Shown here: positions 25,261-35,800 of the stretch, in pieces
Layout: each line of letters starts with the position of its first letter
Position numbering within the stretch: position 1 is the stretch's first letter
NCBI RefSeq assembly: GCF_029318635.1
Contig: NZ_CP119676.1
Location: forward strand, 2,803,001 to 2,867,000
From: Varunaivibrio sulfuroxidans
Lineage (GTDB): Bacteria; Pseudomonadota; Alphaproteobacteria; Rhodospirillales; Magnetovibrionaceae
Length of the DNA: 64,000 nucleotides
Reading direction: 5' to 3'
Translations under genes and position numbers: made by a program
Notes under the pieces: model-generated
Seen by the model: only the letters and a program-made list of their open reading frames with translations
Database searches by the model: none
Told to the model about the DNA's origin: nothing

Positions 25261-26377
25261 ATGCGCGCCGAGATCGAGAGCATCACTCAGGACATCAAGC
25301 AGTCGCTGGAACTGCTGAGGAGGCATCTTTGACTACGACAACGCCCTGCTCCGACTTGAAGAACTGAACGCCCAGGCCGAAGACCCCGATCTTTGGAACG
25401 ATCCCGCTAAGGCTCAAGCCCTGATGCGCGAGCGCACCGTTCTGGAAGACGGCATCAAAGCCGTCGATACGCTGCGTGGCGACCTGGACGAAAACCTCGA
25501 ATTGATCGAAATGGGCGAGGCGGAAGACGACGCGGACATCGTCAGTGAGGCCGAGGCCCAACTGAGCGAGATCGCCTTGCGCGCGCGCAAGGCGGAATTG
25601 ATGACCCTGCTTTCGGGTGAGGCCGACGCCAATAATTGCTATCTCGAAATCCATGCCGGGGCCGGGGGCACCGAGGCCCAGGATTGGGCCGAAATGATGA
25701 CGCGGATGTATCTGCGCTGGGCCGAGGCCCACGGCTACAAGACCGAGTGGCTGGAAGAAAGTCCCGGGGAAGAGGCCGGGATTAAATCCGCGACCCTTAA
25801 AATTTCGGGCCAAAATGCTTATGGCTGGTTGAAGACCGAAAGCGGCGTCCATCGCTTGGTGCGTATTTCGCCCTACGATTCCTCGGCGCGCCGCCACACC
25901 AGCTTTTCCTCAGTTTGGGTTTATCCCGAGGTTGACGACAGCATCAATATCGAAATTCTCGACAAGGATATTCGCATCGATACCTACCGCGCCTCGGGGG
26001 CGGGCGGGCAGCACATTAATAAGACCGACAGCGCGATCCGCATCACCCACAATCCGACCGGCATCGTCGTGCAGTGCCAGAACGACCGCTCCCAGCATAA
26101 AAACCGGGCGGCGGCGATGAAAATGCTGAAGGCGCGCCTCTATGAGCACGAATTGAATATCCGCGAGGCCGCGGCCCAGGCCGAGCATGAAGCGAAGACC
26201 GATATCGGGTGGGGGCATCAGATCCGCTCGTATGTTCTTCAGCCCTACCAGATGGTCAAGGACTTGCGCACCAACGTCGAGACATCGAATACCTCGGCGG
26301 TGCTCGACGGCGACCTCGACGATTTCATGGCCGCCGCACTCGCTCAGCGGGTGAAGGGCGGCGACGAAGAGGGCTGA
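25261..26377 (+). CDS. prfB: Peptide chain release factor 2, programmed +1 frameshift
   Basis: RF2 terminates translation at UGA and UAA. Translation starts at ATG 25261 (GGAGGGG upstream) and runs 23 codons to an in-frame TGA at 25330-25332. Reading must shift +1 at CTT-T-GAC to enter the main frame, giving about 371 aa. The peptidyl-hydrolysis GGQ is in [12 protein letters not shown]. The codon-recognition tripeptide is SPY ([14 protein letters not shown]) instead of the SPF of enteric RF2, a conservative change. The shift responds to low RF2 because it competes with termination at UGA, a classic autoregulatory loop. Confidence 0.96.
25314..25333 (+). promoter_or_regulatory. prfB +1 ribosomal frameshift site
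   Basis: The slippery CTT (25327-25329) is followed by in-frame TGA and a C, and an internal Shine-Dalgarno-like GAGGAGG lies a few bases upstream (25317-25323). This is the canonical arrangement of the bacterial RF2 frameshift element. Confidence 0.95.
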
Positions 26378-26588
26378 TATCATCGTTCGCAGATATACAT
26401 TAACGGTATCGGCGTATTGAAACTGCAACTATTTGTTGATGTTTTCTTGGGTGGGGTATAGGCTCACGTTCATTGTGGTTTTTGAGGGCTATGTGAACGG
26501 GACGCGCGGCGTTAGATCGCGGTTCCGCGCGTGTGCGTCGAAGGCGTGTGCGTTGGACACGGGTGTTATAGGTGAAGGATTACCGACA

Positions 26589-27455
26589 ATGAAACCGTAC
26601 GTAAAATACGTCGCCCTCGGACTTGCCGGCGTGGCCCTAGCGGGGTGTGCGTCTTTCGGAGACATCAACGCGGTCGATTCCGTGCGCGCCATGCCGCCGA
26701 GCGTGGGGGGAACGTTTTCTTCCGAACTGAGCAACCAGTACCGGACTTACGCCATTCACGAGGCTGATGAAGCTGGCGAATGGGATCATGCCGCGCGTTT
26801 CGCGCGCAAGGCCGAACAGGCGGCGAAGGGCGCAAGCGTCGAACCGTTCGTCGTTTCCGATTGGCCGGTATCCATGGATCGGGCGGCGTATTTGAATACG
26901 GCGCGGGCGCAGTTGATGGATGATTTCGCCGCCGGCGCGCGCGATCGGATGCCCGCCAAGGCGGCTTATGCTCAGGTGATGTTCGATTGTTGGCTCGAAG
27001 AAGAGGCCGAAAACAACACCGACAGCAAATGCCGAAGCGAGTTTCTCAAGACCGAACCGATGTTGAGGATGATGAAAGCGCAAGCGCCCGCGCCTATGCC
27101 TGCACCCGTGGTCGTGCCGATTCCCGGACCCTATGAGGTGTATTTCGACTTCAACAGTTCCGCCCTGACCTCCCAGGCGAAGATGATCATCGACGATGCG
27201 GCGAAGGCGGCCGGCGAGGCTAAGGTCTCCGGTGTGGTGTTGATCGGCCATGCGGATCGTTCGGGCTCGGACAGCTACAATATGAAGCTGTCGCGCGCGC
27301 GCGTCGATACGGCGGCCAACGCACTGGTGGAGGATGGGTTTCCTCGCGATAAGGTGACCACGAAATATGCCGGCGAAACCAGTCCGCAAGTGCCAACCCC
27401 GGACGGTCAGCGCGAAGCTAAAAATCGTCGGGTGGAAATTATTTTCGAACGGTAG
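26589..27455 (+). CDS. OmpA-family outer-membrane lipoprotein
   Basis: A 288-aa lipoprotein: signal peptide with lipobox LAGC (Cys at about residue 20), a helical middle (about 45-155) with repeated Ala/Glu segments, a short Pro-rich linker (APAPMPAPVVVPIPGP), then an OmpA-like peptidoglycan-binding domain (about 180-285). That domain has YFDFNSSALT, GHADRSGSD and the LSRARVDTAANAL / NRRVEI motifs; the Asp and Arg that hold diaminopimelate are present. It probably tethers the outer membrane to the wall. It differs from Pal by its helical N-terminal half. ATG 26589 is chosen because AAGGAT precedes it and the signal peptide starts there. Confidence 0.9.
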   Translation: MKPYVKYVALGLAGVALAGCASFGDINAVDSVRAMPPSVGGTFSSELSNQYRTYAIHEADEAGEWDHAARFARKAEQAAKGASVEPFVVSDWPVSMDRAAYLNTARAQLMDDFAAGARDRMPAKAAYAQVMFDCWLEEEAENNTDSKCRSEFLKTEPMLRMMKAQAPAPMPAPVVVPIPGPYEVYFDFNSSALTSQAKMIIDDAAKAAGEAKVSGVVLIGHADRSGSDSYNMKLSRARVDTAANALVEDGFPRDKVTTKYAGETSPQVPTPDGQREAKNRRVEIIFER

Positions 27456-27473
27456 ATTTTTATCCTCCGCCCC

Positions 27474-27509
27474 GCCCTTTCGGCAAGACCCGGCCCTTTC
27501 GGCAAGACC
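27474..27509 (+). repeat. 17-bp direct repeat downstream of the OmpA lipoprotein gene
   Basis: GCCCTTTCGGCAAGACC occurs at 27474-27490 and again at 27493-27509, followed by a purine-only stretch of AAGAGGAAA-type repeats to about 27550. It probably arose by slippage in the 3' untranslated region. Confidence 0.6.
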
Positions 27510-27553
27510 GAGGAGGCGATAAAGAGGAAAAAGAGGAAAAAGAAGAAAACAGA

Positions 27554-27585
27554 ACGGTGCGCCATGGTTGGCGCGCCGTTTTTTT
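27554..27585 (+). terminator. Rho-independent terminator after the OmpA lipoprotein gene
   Basis: The inverted repeat ACGGTGCGCC / GGCGCGCCGT (one G-U pair) with a 6-nt loop is followed by seven T residues. It serves the rightward gene ending at 27455 and separates it from the convergent fliL. Confidence 0.88.
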
Positions 27586-27623
27586 GCATATGAGCGCCGC
27601 TTAACCAATTAAATAATAAGCGT

Positions 27624-28175
27624 CTATCGTATCAAAATCTTCTTGAACAAAACTTCCCCGATGATGTCGGGTTTCATGGCGTTGGTGATGATCGCTTTCA
27701 AGTCATGCCGCAAGTGCTCGCTACCCGCCGCGCCGGATAGATCGACTCGGGTCTGGGTGCGCAGATATTTGTTGATGGCGTCCAAGATGCGAGGCATTTG
27801 AGCTTCGAGTTTGGGTTTCGATTCTGGCGAAATTTCCACCAAAAGAACAAAACTGATCATCGGCGCGATCAAGAGGTTGGATTTGAGGTCCACCGATATT
27901 CTGGGCATTTCATAGAGAATGGGCGGCGCGGGAATATCCAATTGAACGCCGTTTTCCTCGTGGGGGGAGAAAACGCCCAACAGGAAGGCGATCAGCAGCC
28001 CGAGCGCCGCGACCCCGCCGATCCCCCCTAGCACGGCATATTTTCGCGCTTTGACGAGGGTCAGGACTTTTTTTAACGGAGAACCGTTTTGTTCTTCGGT
28101 AGAGACCTCGGCGGCATCGGAAACGTCCTGTGGATCGCCGTCTTCAGGGATTTTTTCCTGATCGCTTTCAGCCAT
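27624..28175 (-). CDS. fliL: Flagellar basal-body protein FliL
   Basis: An inner-membrane protein of 183 aa that associates with the stator and MS ring and supports torque. It has a cytoplasmic acidic N-terminus, one membrane helix (about 48-70, VLGGIGGVAALGLLIAFLLG) and a periplasmic FliL domain with ISVDLKSN, FVLLVEIS and the C-terminal IGEVLFKKILIR. ATG 28175 is chosen because AAAGGGA lies upstream; the open frame extends 15 codons further. It is not next to fliM or motor genes, so it is a detached flagellar gene. It follows the receiver-like gene on the same strand by about 100 bp. Confidence 0.93.
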   Translation of the reverse strand: MAESDQEKIPEDGDPQDVSDAAEVSTEEQNGSPLKKVLTLVKARKYAVLGGIGGVAALGLLIAFLLGVFSPHEENGVQLDIPAPPILYEMPRISVDLKSNLLIAPMISFVLLVEISPESKPKLEAQMPRILDAINKYLRTQTRVDLSGAAGSEHLRHDLKAIITNAMKPDIIGEVLFKKILIR

Positions 28176-28277
28176 TGTCCATTCCCTTTGCGAACCTCCA
28201 TTTGGTTCTAGCCGACCCATGGGAGGGAGACAAGAGTTCTACGGCGGCCATCTTTCTCGCCTCTCGGTCTGGATGCG

Positions 28278-29069
28278 TCAGGTGATGCGAAAGCGCGCCA
28301 AGGCTTCGGCCAAATCGCTGCCGAACGCGGGTCCCTTACGCAACAAGGCGGCGCGTAGCGGCAGGCGGTCGAGGGCCGGATTGCCCCATTCGTAGGATGT
28401 CAAAAGGCAGAAAGGCAAGGCGTGGGTCGGCTGCATGGCGGCGAAGGCGCAGGCCAGATCGACGCCCCGCAGATCGCCCAACTCCATCGATGCGACAATC
28501 AGGTCGGGCTTGGTTTGAATGGCCAGATTAAAGGCTTCGTAGGATGTTTTCGCGTTGGACGTACGGTATCCGCATGCGGCCATTTCCTGCTCGACGATGC
28601 GCGCCATCGACCGTTCCGGGATGACCAGAAGCACCTCGACGTCCTGCGGCGTGATGTCGCCGAAATCGATATCGGCGAAGACCTTTTTCGGTAGCTCGCG
28701 GACCAGCTTTGGGGTGGCGTCGATGCCGGCGGGGTCGATGTCGCCGTCGAGAACGCCGTTGATTTTATCGACAAAGGTCTGGATGTTGTCAACATGCGTG
28801 TCGTCGAGCGCCTTCACCTCGGTGAGGTATTCGTTGAGACGGTGAACCAAAAGATGAATGGTCGGCATATTGACGCCGCGCCCCTGGGCCATCAGGTTAT
28901 GCACCAATTGGCGTACCGGGGCGAGCCCCTCGTCGAGCAGGTTTTTGTTGGCGCGCAAATTCGCCAACTGAATATCCAACTGGCTGACGGTATCCTTGAC
29001 GTCTTCGAGAAACTCACTCTCTAGCTGACGATCGACATCCTCGGCGTTGGGCACGAACTTTGACGGCAT
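28278..29069 (-). CDS. Uncharacterised protein with helical N-domain and degenerate receiver domain
   Basis: A 263-aa cytoplasmic protein of unknown function. Residues about 15-125 are helical and contain RQLVHNLMAQGRG, which recalls the His-containing helix of Hpt domains, although the typical HxLKG is not kept. Residues about 145-260 fold like a CheY receiver (VEVLLVIPERSM as strand 1, PDLIVASMELGDLRGVDLA as strand 3). The phospho-acceptor Asp position appears to be Ser, so phosphorylation is unlikely. ATG 29069 has AAGGA 7 nt upstream. Position before fliL suggests a motility or signalling role, which is inference only. Confidence 0.6.
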   Translation of the reverse strand: MPSKFVPNAEDVDRQLESEFLEDVKDTVSQLDIQLANLRANKNLLDEGLAPVRQLVHNLMAQGRGVNMPTIHLLVHRLNEYLTEVKALDDTHVDNIQTFVDKINGVLDGDIDPAGIDATPKLVRELPKKVFADIDFGDITPQDVEVLLVIPERSMARIVEQEMAACGYRTSNAKTSYEAFNLAIQTKPDLIVASMELGDLRGVDLACAFAAMQPTHALPFCLLTSYEWGNPALDRLPLRAALLRKGPAFGSDLAEALARFRIT

Positions 29070-29173
29070 GGGGGCTTCCTTCCTGTGCGCGGTCATGACC
29101 CCTTACAAGGTGGGCGCACGGGCCACGAGCTTCAAGGTCGGGTTTTCCAAGGACGCTCGGACGCGTGCTCCGG

Positions 29174-29650
29174 CTACGCGGTCACGGCGTCCAGGACCTC
29201 CTGGGCGTGGCCCTTGACCTTGACCTTACGCCAGATTTTTTCCAGGATACCGGCTTCGTTGATCAGGAAGGTGGTCCGTTCGATTCCCATGTATTGGCGG
29301 CCATAATTTTTTTTCAATACCCATACGCCATAGGCTTCGCACAACGCGCCGTCTTCATCGGACAGAAGAGGGAACGTGAAGCCGTGCTTGGCCTTGAAAT
29401 TCTGATGGCGCTTGACGCTATCTTTGGACGCGCCCAACACGACGACGCCTCGGGCCGTGAAGGCGTCATGAAGATCGCGGAAATCCGCGCCTTCCTGGGT
29501 GCATCCCGGAGTGGAATCTTTGGGATAAAAATAAAGCACCACTTTCTTGCCTTTGAGTTCGGCGAGGGAAAGGGGGTGTCCGTTATCCGTGAGTAAGGTG
29601 ACGTCGGGAGCCGGATCGCCGGGATTGAGTGTCACGGGGTTGGGTGTCAT
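29174..29650 (-). CDS. bcp: Thioredoxin-dependent thiol peroxidase (BCP/PrxQ)
   Basis: A cytoplasmic peroxiredoxin of 158 aa that reduces peroxides using thioredoxin. The peroxidatic Cys is in the YPKDSTPGCTQEG motif. A second Cys (DGALCEAYGVW) lies further along than the CxxxxC resolving Cys of E. coli BCP, so the resolving mechanism may differ. The frame starts at ATG 29650, 30 bp after the glnE stop, and the two are probably co-transcribed. Confidence 0.93.
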   Translation of the reverse strand: MTPNPVTLNPGDPAPDVTLLTDNGHPLSLAELKGKKVVLYFYPKDSTPGCTQEGADFRDLHDAFTARGVVVLGASKDSVKRHQNFKAKHGFTFPLLSDEDGALCEAYGVWVLKKNYGRQYMGIERTTFLINEAGILEKIWRKVKVKGHAQEVLDAVTA

Positions 29651-29680
29651 CAGTGTTCCTCGGAGCTGGGTGGAATATCA

Positions 29681-32600
29681 TCATGGAGGAGATGGCGGTG
29701 GGGCGGATGGCGCGCCGGTATCCTGCGCGCCTCCGACATGTTGGGCGGGTTGCGTGACCATGACGTGGTAGATCGCCATGACGTCCCGCGCCGTGTCGCG
29801 AATTAGGGTTTCCAAATGCGCCAGGGATTTCACGCCGGCCAGGGCGCACAGCCGTTTCGCCAACGCCTTGGGGATGGTCATGTCTTTGGCGTCTCTTTCC
29901 CGCGGGGTCAGGCCGAGACGGATCATGGACTGTAAGTTTTGCCACAGCGCCAGCGCCGCCAGCAGGGTTTTTGCGTCGGGCTGTGCGATCAGGGCGTGGG
30001 CGGCGATCCGCTCCAGCGCCGTGGCGGTGGTGGGGGACAGTATGTCGGGGTATGCGTGGGCATGGCGCAGTTGCAGGTACTGGGTGATAAACTCGACGTC
30101 GATCAGGCCGCCGCGCAGGTATTTAAGATTCCATATCGAGGCGGTGTGGTGCTTTTTATCCATGCGCGCGCGCATGTGGGCGACATCGGCGACGAGTTTG
30201 TCGGGGTCGCGTTCGCGCGCCAAAATATCGCGAACCCCCGTCGCGACGCGGTCTCTCAGGGCGTGCGGTCCGCTCAGCGGGCGCGCGCGCGTCAACGCCA
30301 TGTGTTCCCAGGTCCAGGCTTGTTCTTTTTGATAGGACAGAAAACCTTCCAAGGTGGAGGCGATGGGACCGTCGTTTCCGGACGGTCTGAGGCGCATATC
30401 GATTTCATACAGCTTGCCCTCGCCGGTTTGAACATTGAGGGCGTTAATCAGGCGCTGGCACAGGCGAGCGTAATAGAGGCTGGGCGGCAGAGGGTGCGCG
30501 CCGTCGGAGCGCTCCACCCCCGCATCGACATCGTAGATGAAGATCAAGTCGAGATCCGACGTCGGGGTTTTTTCGCGCCCACCCAGCTTACCGAAAGCGA
30601 CGACACATAAGGCCCCGCCGGCAAGGCGGCCATGACGTTCGGCGAAGATATCTTCGAGGCGCGACTGTAGGGCGCGGATCAGCGTTTCGGCAATGTTCGT
30701 CAGGGCTTTTTGGGCGTCTTCGGTGGTGATTGTGGCGCGGAGGCTTTGCACCCCGATCTGGAATTTTTTTTCCTTCGCCCAACGTCGCGTGACGTCAAGG
30801 GTATCCTGTAGATCCAGGGCTTCGAGAAGGGCGTTATCGAGGTCTTTTGCGAGATCGTCCGGTTCTAGAGGCGGGGCGAAGAAATCGTGGCTGAGAACGC
30901 TGTCGAGGACCGAAACCTTGCGGCTGAGATAACTGGCGAGGCGCGGCGAAGTGCCCATGATCTCGGCGATGAATTCGAGCAATTGAGGATTGGAATGAAA
31001 CAGGGAGAATAATTGAACCCCCGAGGGCAGATTGGCGAGAAAGGCGTCGAAGCGCACGAAGGCGGCGTCGGGGTCGGGGGTGTGGGCCAAGGCGCCGAGA
31101 ATGCTCGGCATCAGTTCGGTCAACAGTTCGCGCGCACGCGTGCTGCGTGTCGCCCGGTAGCGCCCGTGGTGCCACCCGCGGACCGTGGCGTCAACGGTTT
31201 TGGTCTTGGCGTAGCCCATGCCTTCAAGGGTCGCCAGGGTTTCGGGATCGCTTTCACTTCCGGTGAAAACGAGGTTTCCGCCGAAATCGCCGCCGCTGCT
31301 CAACGCCGGCGATTCTTCGAATAAGGAGGCATATATTTCCTCGACCGCACGCAACGTCGCCAAAACCCGCGCGATAAATTCCGCGGTGTCGCCATAGCCC
31401 ATGAAGCGGGCGATTTTATCCATATCATCGGGAGTTTCGGGCAAGCTGTGGGTTTGTTTGTCGTCGATCATCTGCAGTCGATGTTCGAGCCGGCGCAAGA
31501 AACGATAGGCTTCGACCAGGGTGTCGGCGCTGTGGCGCGCGACCCGGCCATGGGCGACCAGGGCGAAGATCGCACCCACCGTGGCGCGCACGCGCACGCC
31601 GGCTTCCCGTCCGCCCCAGATCAACTGTTGCGTCTGGGCGAAAAATTCGATTTCCCGGATGCCGCCTCGCCCCAGTTTCAGGTTGTGTCCGAAAAGGGTA
31701 ATTTTATCGCCGCCCTTATGAGCGTTGATTTGGCGCTTGATCGAACGGATATCCTCGATTGCCGCGAAGTCGAGGCTTTTACGCCAGATAAACGGTTTCA
31801 GGTGGAGCAAAAAGGCTTCGCCCGCCTCGATGTCGCCGGCGACGGGCCGAGCCTTGATCATCGCCGCGCGTTCCCAGTTTTGCCCGATACTTTCATAGTA
31901 GGTTTCCGCCGCCAGGGCGGAAATCGCCAGGGGAGTCGATCCGGGATCGGGACGTAGGCGCAGGTCGGTACGAAAAACATAGCCATGGGCGGTATGTTCA
32001 TCCAACAGTCGGACCAAATTGCGGGTCAGACGAACGAAGGCCTTTTGCAGGCCGTCGGGGTTTTCGCTGTGGATGCGTTCGCGATCGAAAAGCACGATGA
32101 TATCGATATCGCTGGAGTAATTGAGTTCGCGCCCACCCAATTTCCCCATGCCCAGGACGATCAAACCCGATCCGCGCACGGGGTCGTCTTCGTTGGCGAG
32201 GGCGAAGGCGCCTTTTTGCGCGCTCGTGCGCAACAGGTGCGCGCAGGCGCTATCTAACGCCAGGGCGGCGAAGGAGGACAGGGTGTCGGTCACTTTTTCC
32301 AACGGCCAGATGGCGGTGATATCGGCGATCGCGGTGATCAGGGCGACGCGCCGCTTGGCGATGCGCAGGCGACGGCTTAAGCTGTCGAAGGTCTCGTCTC
32401 TCGGTGGCGGGTTGCGCAAGGGCGCGAGCACGGCTTCGATCATGTGGTCCGGGCCGCGGGTAAGCATATCGCAGCTGAAGTGTGGATCGCCGATGGCGCA
32501 TGAGGTAAGAAAAGGGCTGTCGGCGAAAATGACTTCAAGCAATCGGCGAAGGGGGCGCTCGGCCTCCAGGGCGGCGGCGGACGATGCGAGTCCCGTTTCA

Positions 32601-32710
32601 CTCAGCGCCGTGCGCCAGCGTTCGAACCCGACCCTGGCCCGTTCACCATCGGCGGGCAAGGGCAGAAGGTCGGGGTTGAACGCGATGGCCTTTGCGGGAG
32701 TATTGTGCAT
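29681..32710 (-). CDS. glnE: Bifunctional glutamine-synthetase adenylyltransferase/deadenylase
   Basis: A nitrogen-control enzyme of 1009 aa that adenylylates or deadenylylates glutamine synthetase in response to PII and glutamine. Two nucleotidyltransferase domains are visible, each with the GxGKLGGRE...SDxD signature: GMGKLGGRELNYSSDIDI in the N-terminal half (deadenylylase) and FGKLGGREKTPTSDLDL in the C-terminal half (adenylylase). Helical PII-response segments separate them. The open frame reaches 76 codons upstream to 32938, but the homologous part begins MHNTPAKAI at ATG 32710. The Shine-Dalgarno there is weak. Confidence 0.95.
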   Translation of the reverse strand: MHNTPAKAIAFNPDLLPLPADGERARVGFERWRTALSETGLASSAAALEAERPLRRLLEVIFADSPFLTSCAIGDPHFSCDMLTRGPDHMIEAVLAPLRNPPPRDETFDSLSRRLRIAKRRVALITAIADITAIWPLEKVTDTLSSFAALALDSACAHLLRTSAQKGAFALANEDDPVRGSGLIVLGMGKLGGRELNYSSDIDIIVLFDRERIHSENPDGLQKAFVRLTRNLVRLLDEHTAHGYVFRTDLRLRPDPGSTPLAISALAAETYYESIGQNWERAAMIKARPVAGDIEAGEAFLLHLKPFIWRKSLDFAAIEDIRSIKRQINAHKGGDKITLFGHNLKLGRGGIREIEFFAQTQQLIWGGREAGVRVRATVGAIFALVAHGRVARHSADTLVEAYRFLRRLEHRLQMIDDKQTHSLPETPDDMDKIARFMGYGDTAEFIARVLATLRAVEEIYASLFEESPALSSGGDFGGNLVFTGSESDPETLATLEGMGYAKTKTVDATVRGWHHGRYRATRSTRARELLTELMPSILGALAHTPDPDAAFVRFDAFLANLPSGVQLFSLFHSNPQLLEFIAEIMGTSPRLASYLSRKVSVLDSVLSHDFFAPPLEPDDLAKDLDNALLEALDLQDTLDVTRRWAKEKKFQIGVQSLRATITTEDAQKALTNIAETLIRALQSRLEDIFAERHGRLAGGALCVVAFGKLGGREKTPTSDLDLIFIYDVDAGVERSDGAHPLPPSLYYARLCQRLINALNVQTGEGKLYEIDMRLRPSGNDGPIASTLEGFLSYQKEQAWTWEHMALTRARPLSGPHALRDRVATGVRDILARERDPDKLVADVAHMRARMDKKHHTASIWNLKYLRGGLIDVEFITQYLQLRHAHAYPDILSPTTATALERIAAHALIAQPDAKTLLAALALWQNLQSMIRLGLTPRERDAKDMTIPKALAKRLCALAGVKSLAHLETLIRDTARDVMAIYHVMVTQPAQHVGGAQDTGAPSAPPPSPP

Positions 32711-32858
32711 GTCTTTAAGAGTGGGCGATCGTGTCTGGACGGTCAACCAAAGAACACCGATGATCGCAATTGTCGCGCCCTCCTTGCGGTGTGACCTCGA
32801 TTTATAACGTGGGCCGTTTTTTTGTGGTGTGGGTCCACGACGTGGGTGCAGGTAAAAC

Positions 32859-35800
32859 ATGATCAAACGCGCGTTGCGGCTATCGGTGCATCTTTTCGCG
32901 GGGCTGGTGGCGGGGCTGGCGGTCTTGCTGGCGCTCACGGCGTGGCGGCTTTCCAGCGGCCCGGTGTCGTTGTCTTATCTGACGCCGTATATCGAAAACA
33001 TACTCAACACCGACCACAATCGGAACTTTCGCATCACGCTGGCCGACACCGTCGTATCCTGGGGAGGATGGCGCCAGCCGGTCGATGTGCGCGTTCTCGA
33101 CGTCAAGGCGAACGCTCCGGACGGGAAGACCATCGCCCGCGTTCCCGAGATATCCTTGGCGATCAGCACAAAGGCCCTGTGGCATGGGGTGATCGCGCCC
33201 AAAAGTATTGAACTGTTTCGCCCCAGACTCCGCGTGACGCGCCGTGCGGCGGGTGGGGTGGATTTCGACTTCGCCAACCTGGCGACCTCGCCGGAAGGGA
33301 CCGGCGATCTCGTGGCGGGCATCTTCGCCGATATCATGAGTACGCCTAATGTGGCGCGTCCGATGAGTTACCTCACGCATGTGGGGATGATGGCCGCGGA
33401 AGTCGATATTGTTGACGAGCGTACCGCCCTGGTCTGGAATGCGTCGTCGTCCGATATTGATATCCGCCGTGATTCGAAGGGGCTGAAGGGCGAGGCGACG
33501 CTCAACCTGGACGGCCCCCAGGGCAAAAGCGAAGTCTCGCTCATCGGGACCTATGATCAGGCGGCCAACCGCATAGACATGGGAGGCAGTTTCGACGCCC
33601 TCAATCCAAGCGCCTACGCCGAACTGTCGGACCGGATCGGTTTCCTGTCCGCACTGGACGTTCCCCTACAGGGCACCCTGACCGCAAGTTTGACCCCCCG
33701 GGGGGACTTCGAAAGCATCGGTTTCGACCTGACCGGGGGGCGGGGGCATCTCGCCGTGCCTATCGCCGTGGCCCAACGCATGGGCATGTTGCCCCTGGCG
33801 CAGCGCGTGGCGATCGAAGGGATGCATATCAAGGGGCGCTATGCGGGATTAAGCGGCGATTGGGCGATTGATGACGTCACCGTCGATTTCACCAAAGGCG
33901 TCAAGATTTTCGTTCCCGCACCTGTCGATAAGGCGTTTCCGGTTTCCACGCTCAAGGCCCGGGGGAGCTACAGCGCGGCGCGCAAGCGGATCGATCTGGC
34001 GTCGCTGGAGATGAATTTGGACGGTCCCCGCGCCCGCTTGGCGGCGACGATCGACGCCCGGGGAGGCGCGACGTCGCCGTGGGGCGATCTGGCGATCGTC
34101 GCCAAGGTCGGATTTGGCGACGTCGGCGTGAAGCCGTTGATGAACTATTGGCCGCCGAGCTTGGTGCGCGACGTGCGCGATTGGGTGGATGAACATTTTC
34201 TGGGCGGGCGATTGAATGACGTCAGCGTCGATTTGGCGCTTGCGCTCCATGGGGGGGCGATTTCCCTAACTTCGGTGAGTGGGACGATGCAGGCCGATCA
34301 CCTGAGCATCGACATTTTGCCGCCATTGCCGGTTCTACATGACGGACGCGCCCGCGCCACGTTCGACGACAAACAATTCAAAATTCAAATCGAACAGGCG
34401 CAAAGCCACGGCATGCGCGCGGATTCCGGGACCGTCGTTTTTACCAAGCTGAGCGACCCGATCCCCTACGCCGACGTCCACGTTCCGATCACGGGACCGC
34501 TGCGCAATGTGCTCGAATTTATCGACAGCAAGCCCCTGGAATTCGCCCGAGGGGTGGGGCTCGACCCGGCCCATGCTTCGGGTCGGGCCACGATCGACCT
34601 AGTGATGGGGCTGCCCCTTAAAAAAACATTGAAGTTTGATGAGATCGCCGTTTCCGCCAAGGCGCACGTCAAGGATGCGTCCCTGGACGGCGTTGTCCTC
34701 GGGCGCGACCTTGGCGATGGGCAGTTCGATATCAAAGTCGATAATGGCGGGCTGGACATGATTGGCGCCGCGCGTATCGGTGGCGTGCCCGTCGGGTTGT
34801 CGTGGCGCGAAAACTTTAAGCCCGCCGCCTTGTTCCGCAGCCAATTCAATATCGAGGGGCATGCGATTTCCATGGCGCAGGTGCGCGCGTTGAGCGGCGG
34901 CCTCCCCACGTCTTTCGAAACCTTCTTGCACGATGACGGCGTTACGGGAACCTTTGGGGGGCACGCCGCCCTGACGGTGTTGCAGGATGGGCGCAAGCGT
35001 GTGCGCGCAGGGCTGGATCTGACGGGGTTGAGCTTATCGATTCCCGAATTGGGATGGCGTAAGGCCGCGGGGGTCGCCGGCAAGGCTTCGGTGGATATCA
35101 AGCTGAACGATGCGGACAAGATTGGGGATATTCCGAAATTTTCCGCGACCTCACGTGATTTGAAGCTGTCGGGGGCGGTCCACTTCGACACCGCCGGCGG
35201 CGCTCTCAAGAGGGTCGTGTTGAACGAGGCCGTTATCGGGCGTTCCAATCTAAACGGATCGATCAGTTCTCTCGATGGGGGCGCGTGGAGCGTCGTTTTA
35301 AAGGGCCCGTCTTTTGATTTCGGCCCTCTGTGGTCGAGACTCGGCGATCAGGGCGAGGGCGGAAAAAAGGGTCTTCTGGAGGACTTGTCCTATACCGTCA
35401 GCGCCAAGATCGATAAGGTTTGGCTCAACAAGGGCGCGCATGCGATACGCGACGTCAAGGCGCTTTTCGTGCGCGGCGAGGGCAAATGGAAGCGGCTCGA
35501 CGTCTCGGCCAATATCGCGGATCACAAAACCTTCGTGGCGCATGTCGCGCGCAAGGGGGCGGCGGCGCGCAGCCTGACGATGCGCTCGGACGACGCGGGC
35601 GCGGTGTTGCGGCTTCTCGATTATTATCCCAACATGGTGGGCGGAACCTTGGCCGTCGATGGCGTTTTCGACGATCAAGCGCCGGAAACCTCGCTTAGCG
35701 GCACGGTCAGTGTGAAGAACTATCAAATTATCAAGGCGCCCGTTCTGGCGCGCCTCCTCTCGTTGATGGCCTTGAGCGGGATCGTCGATGCCCTGAACGG

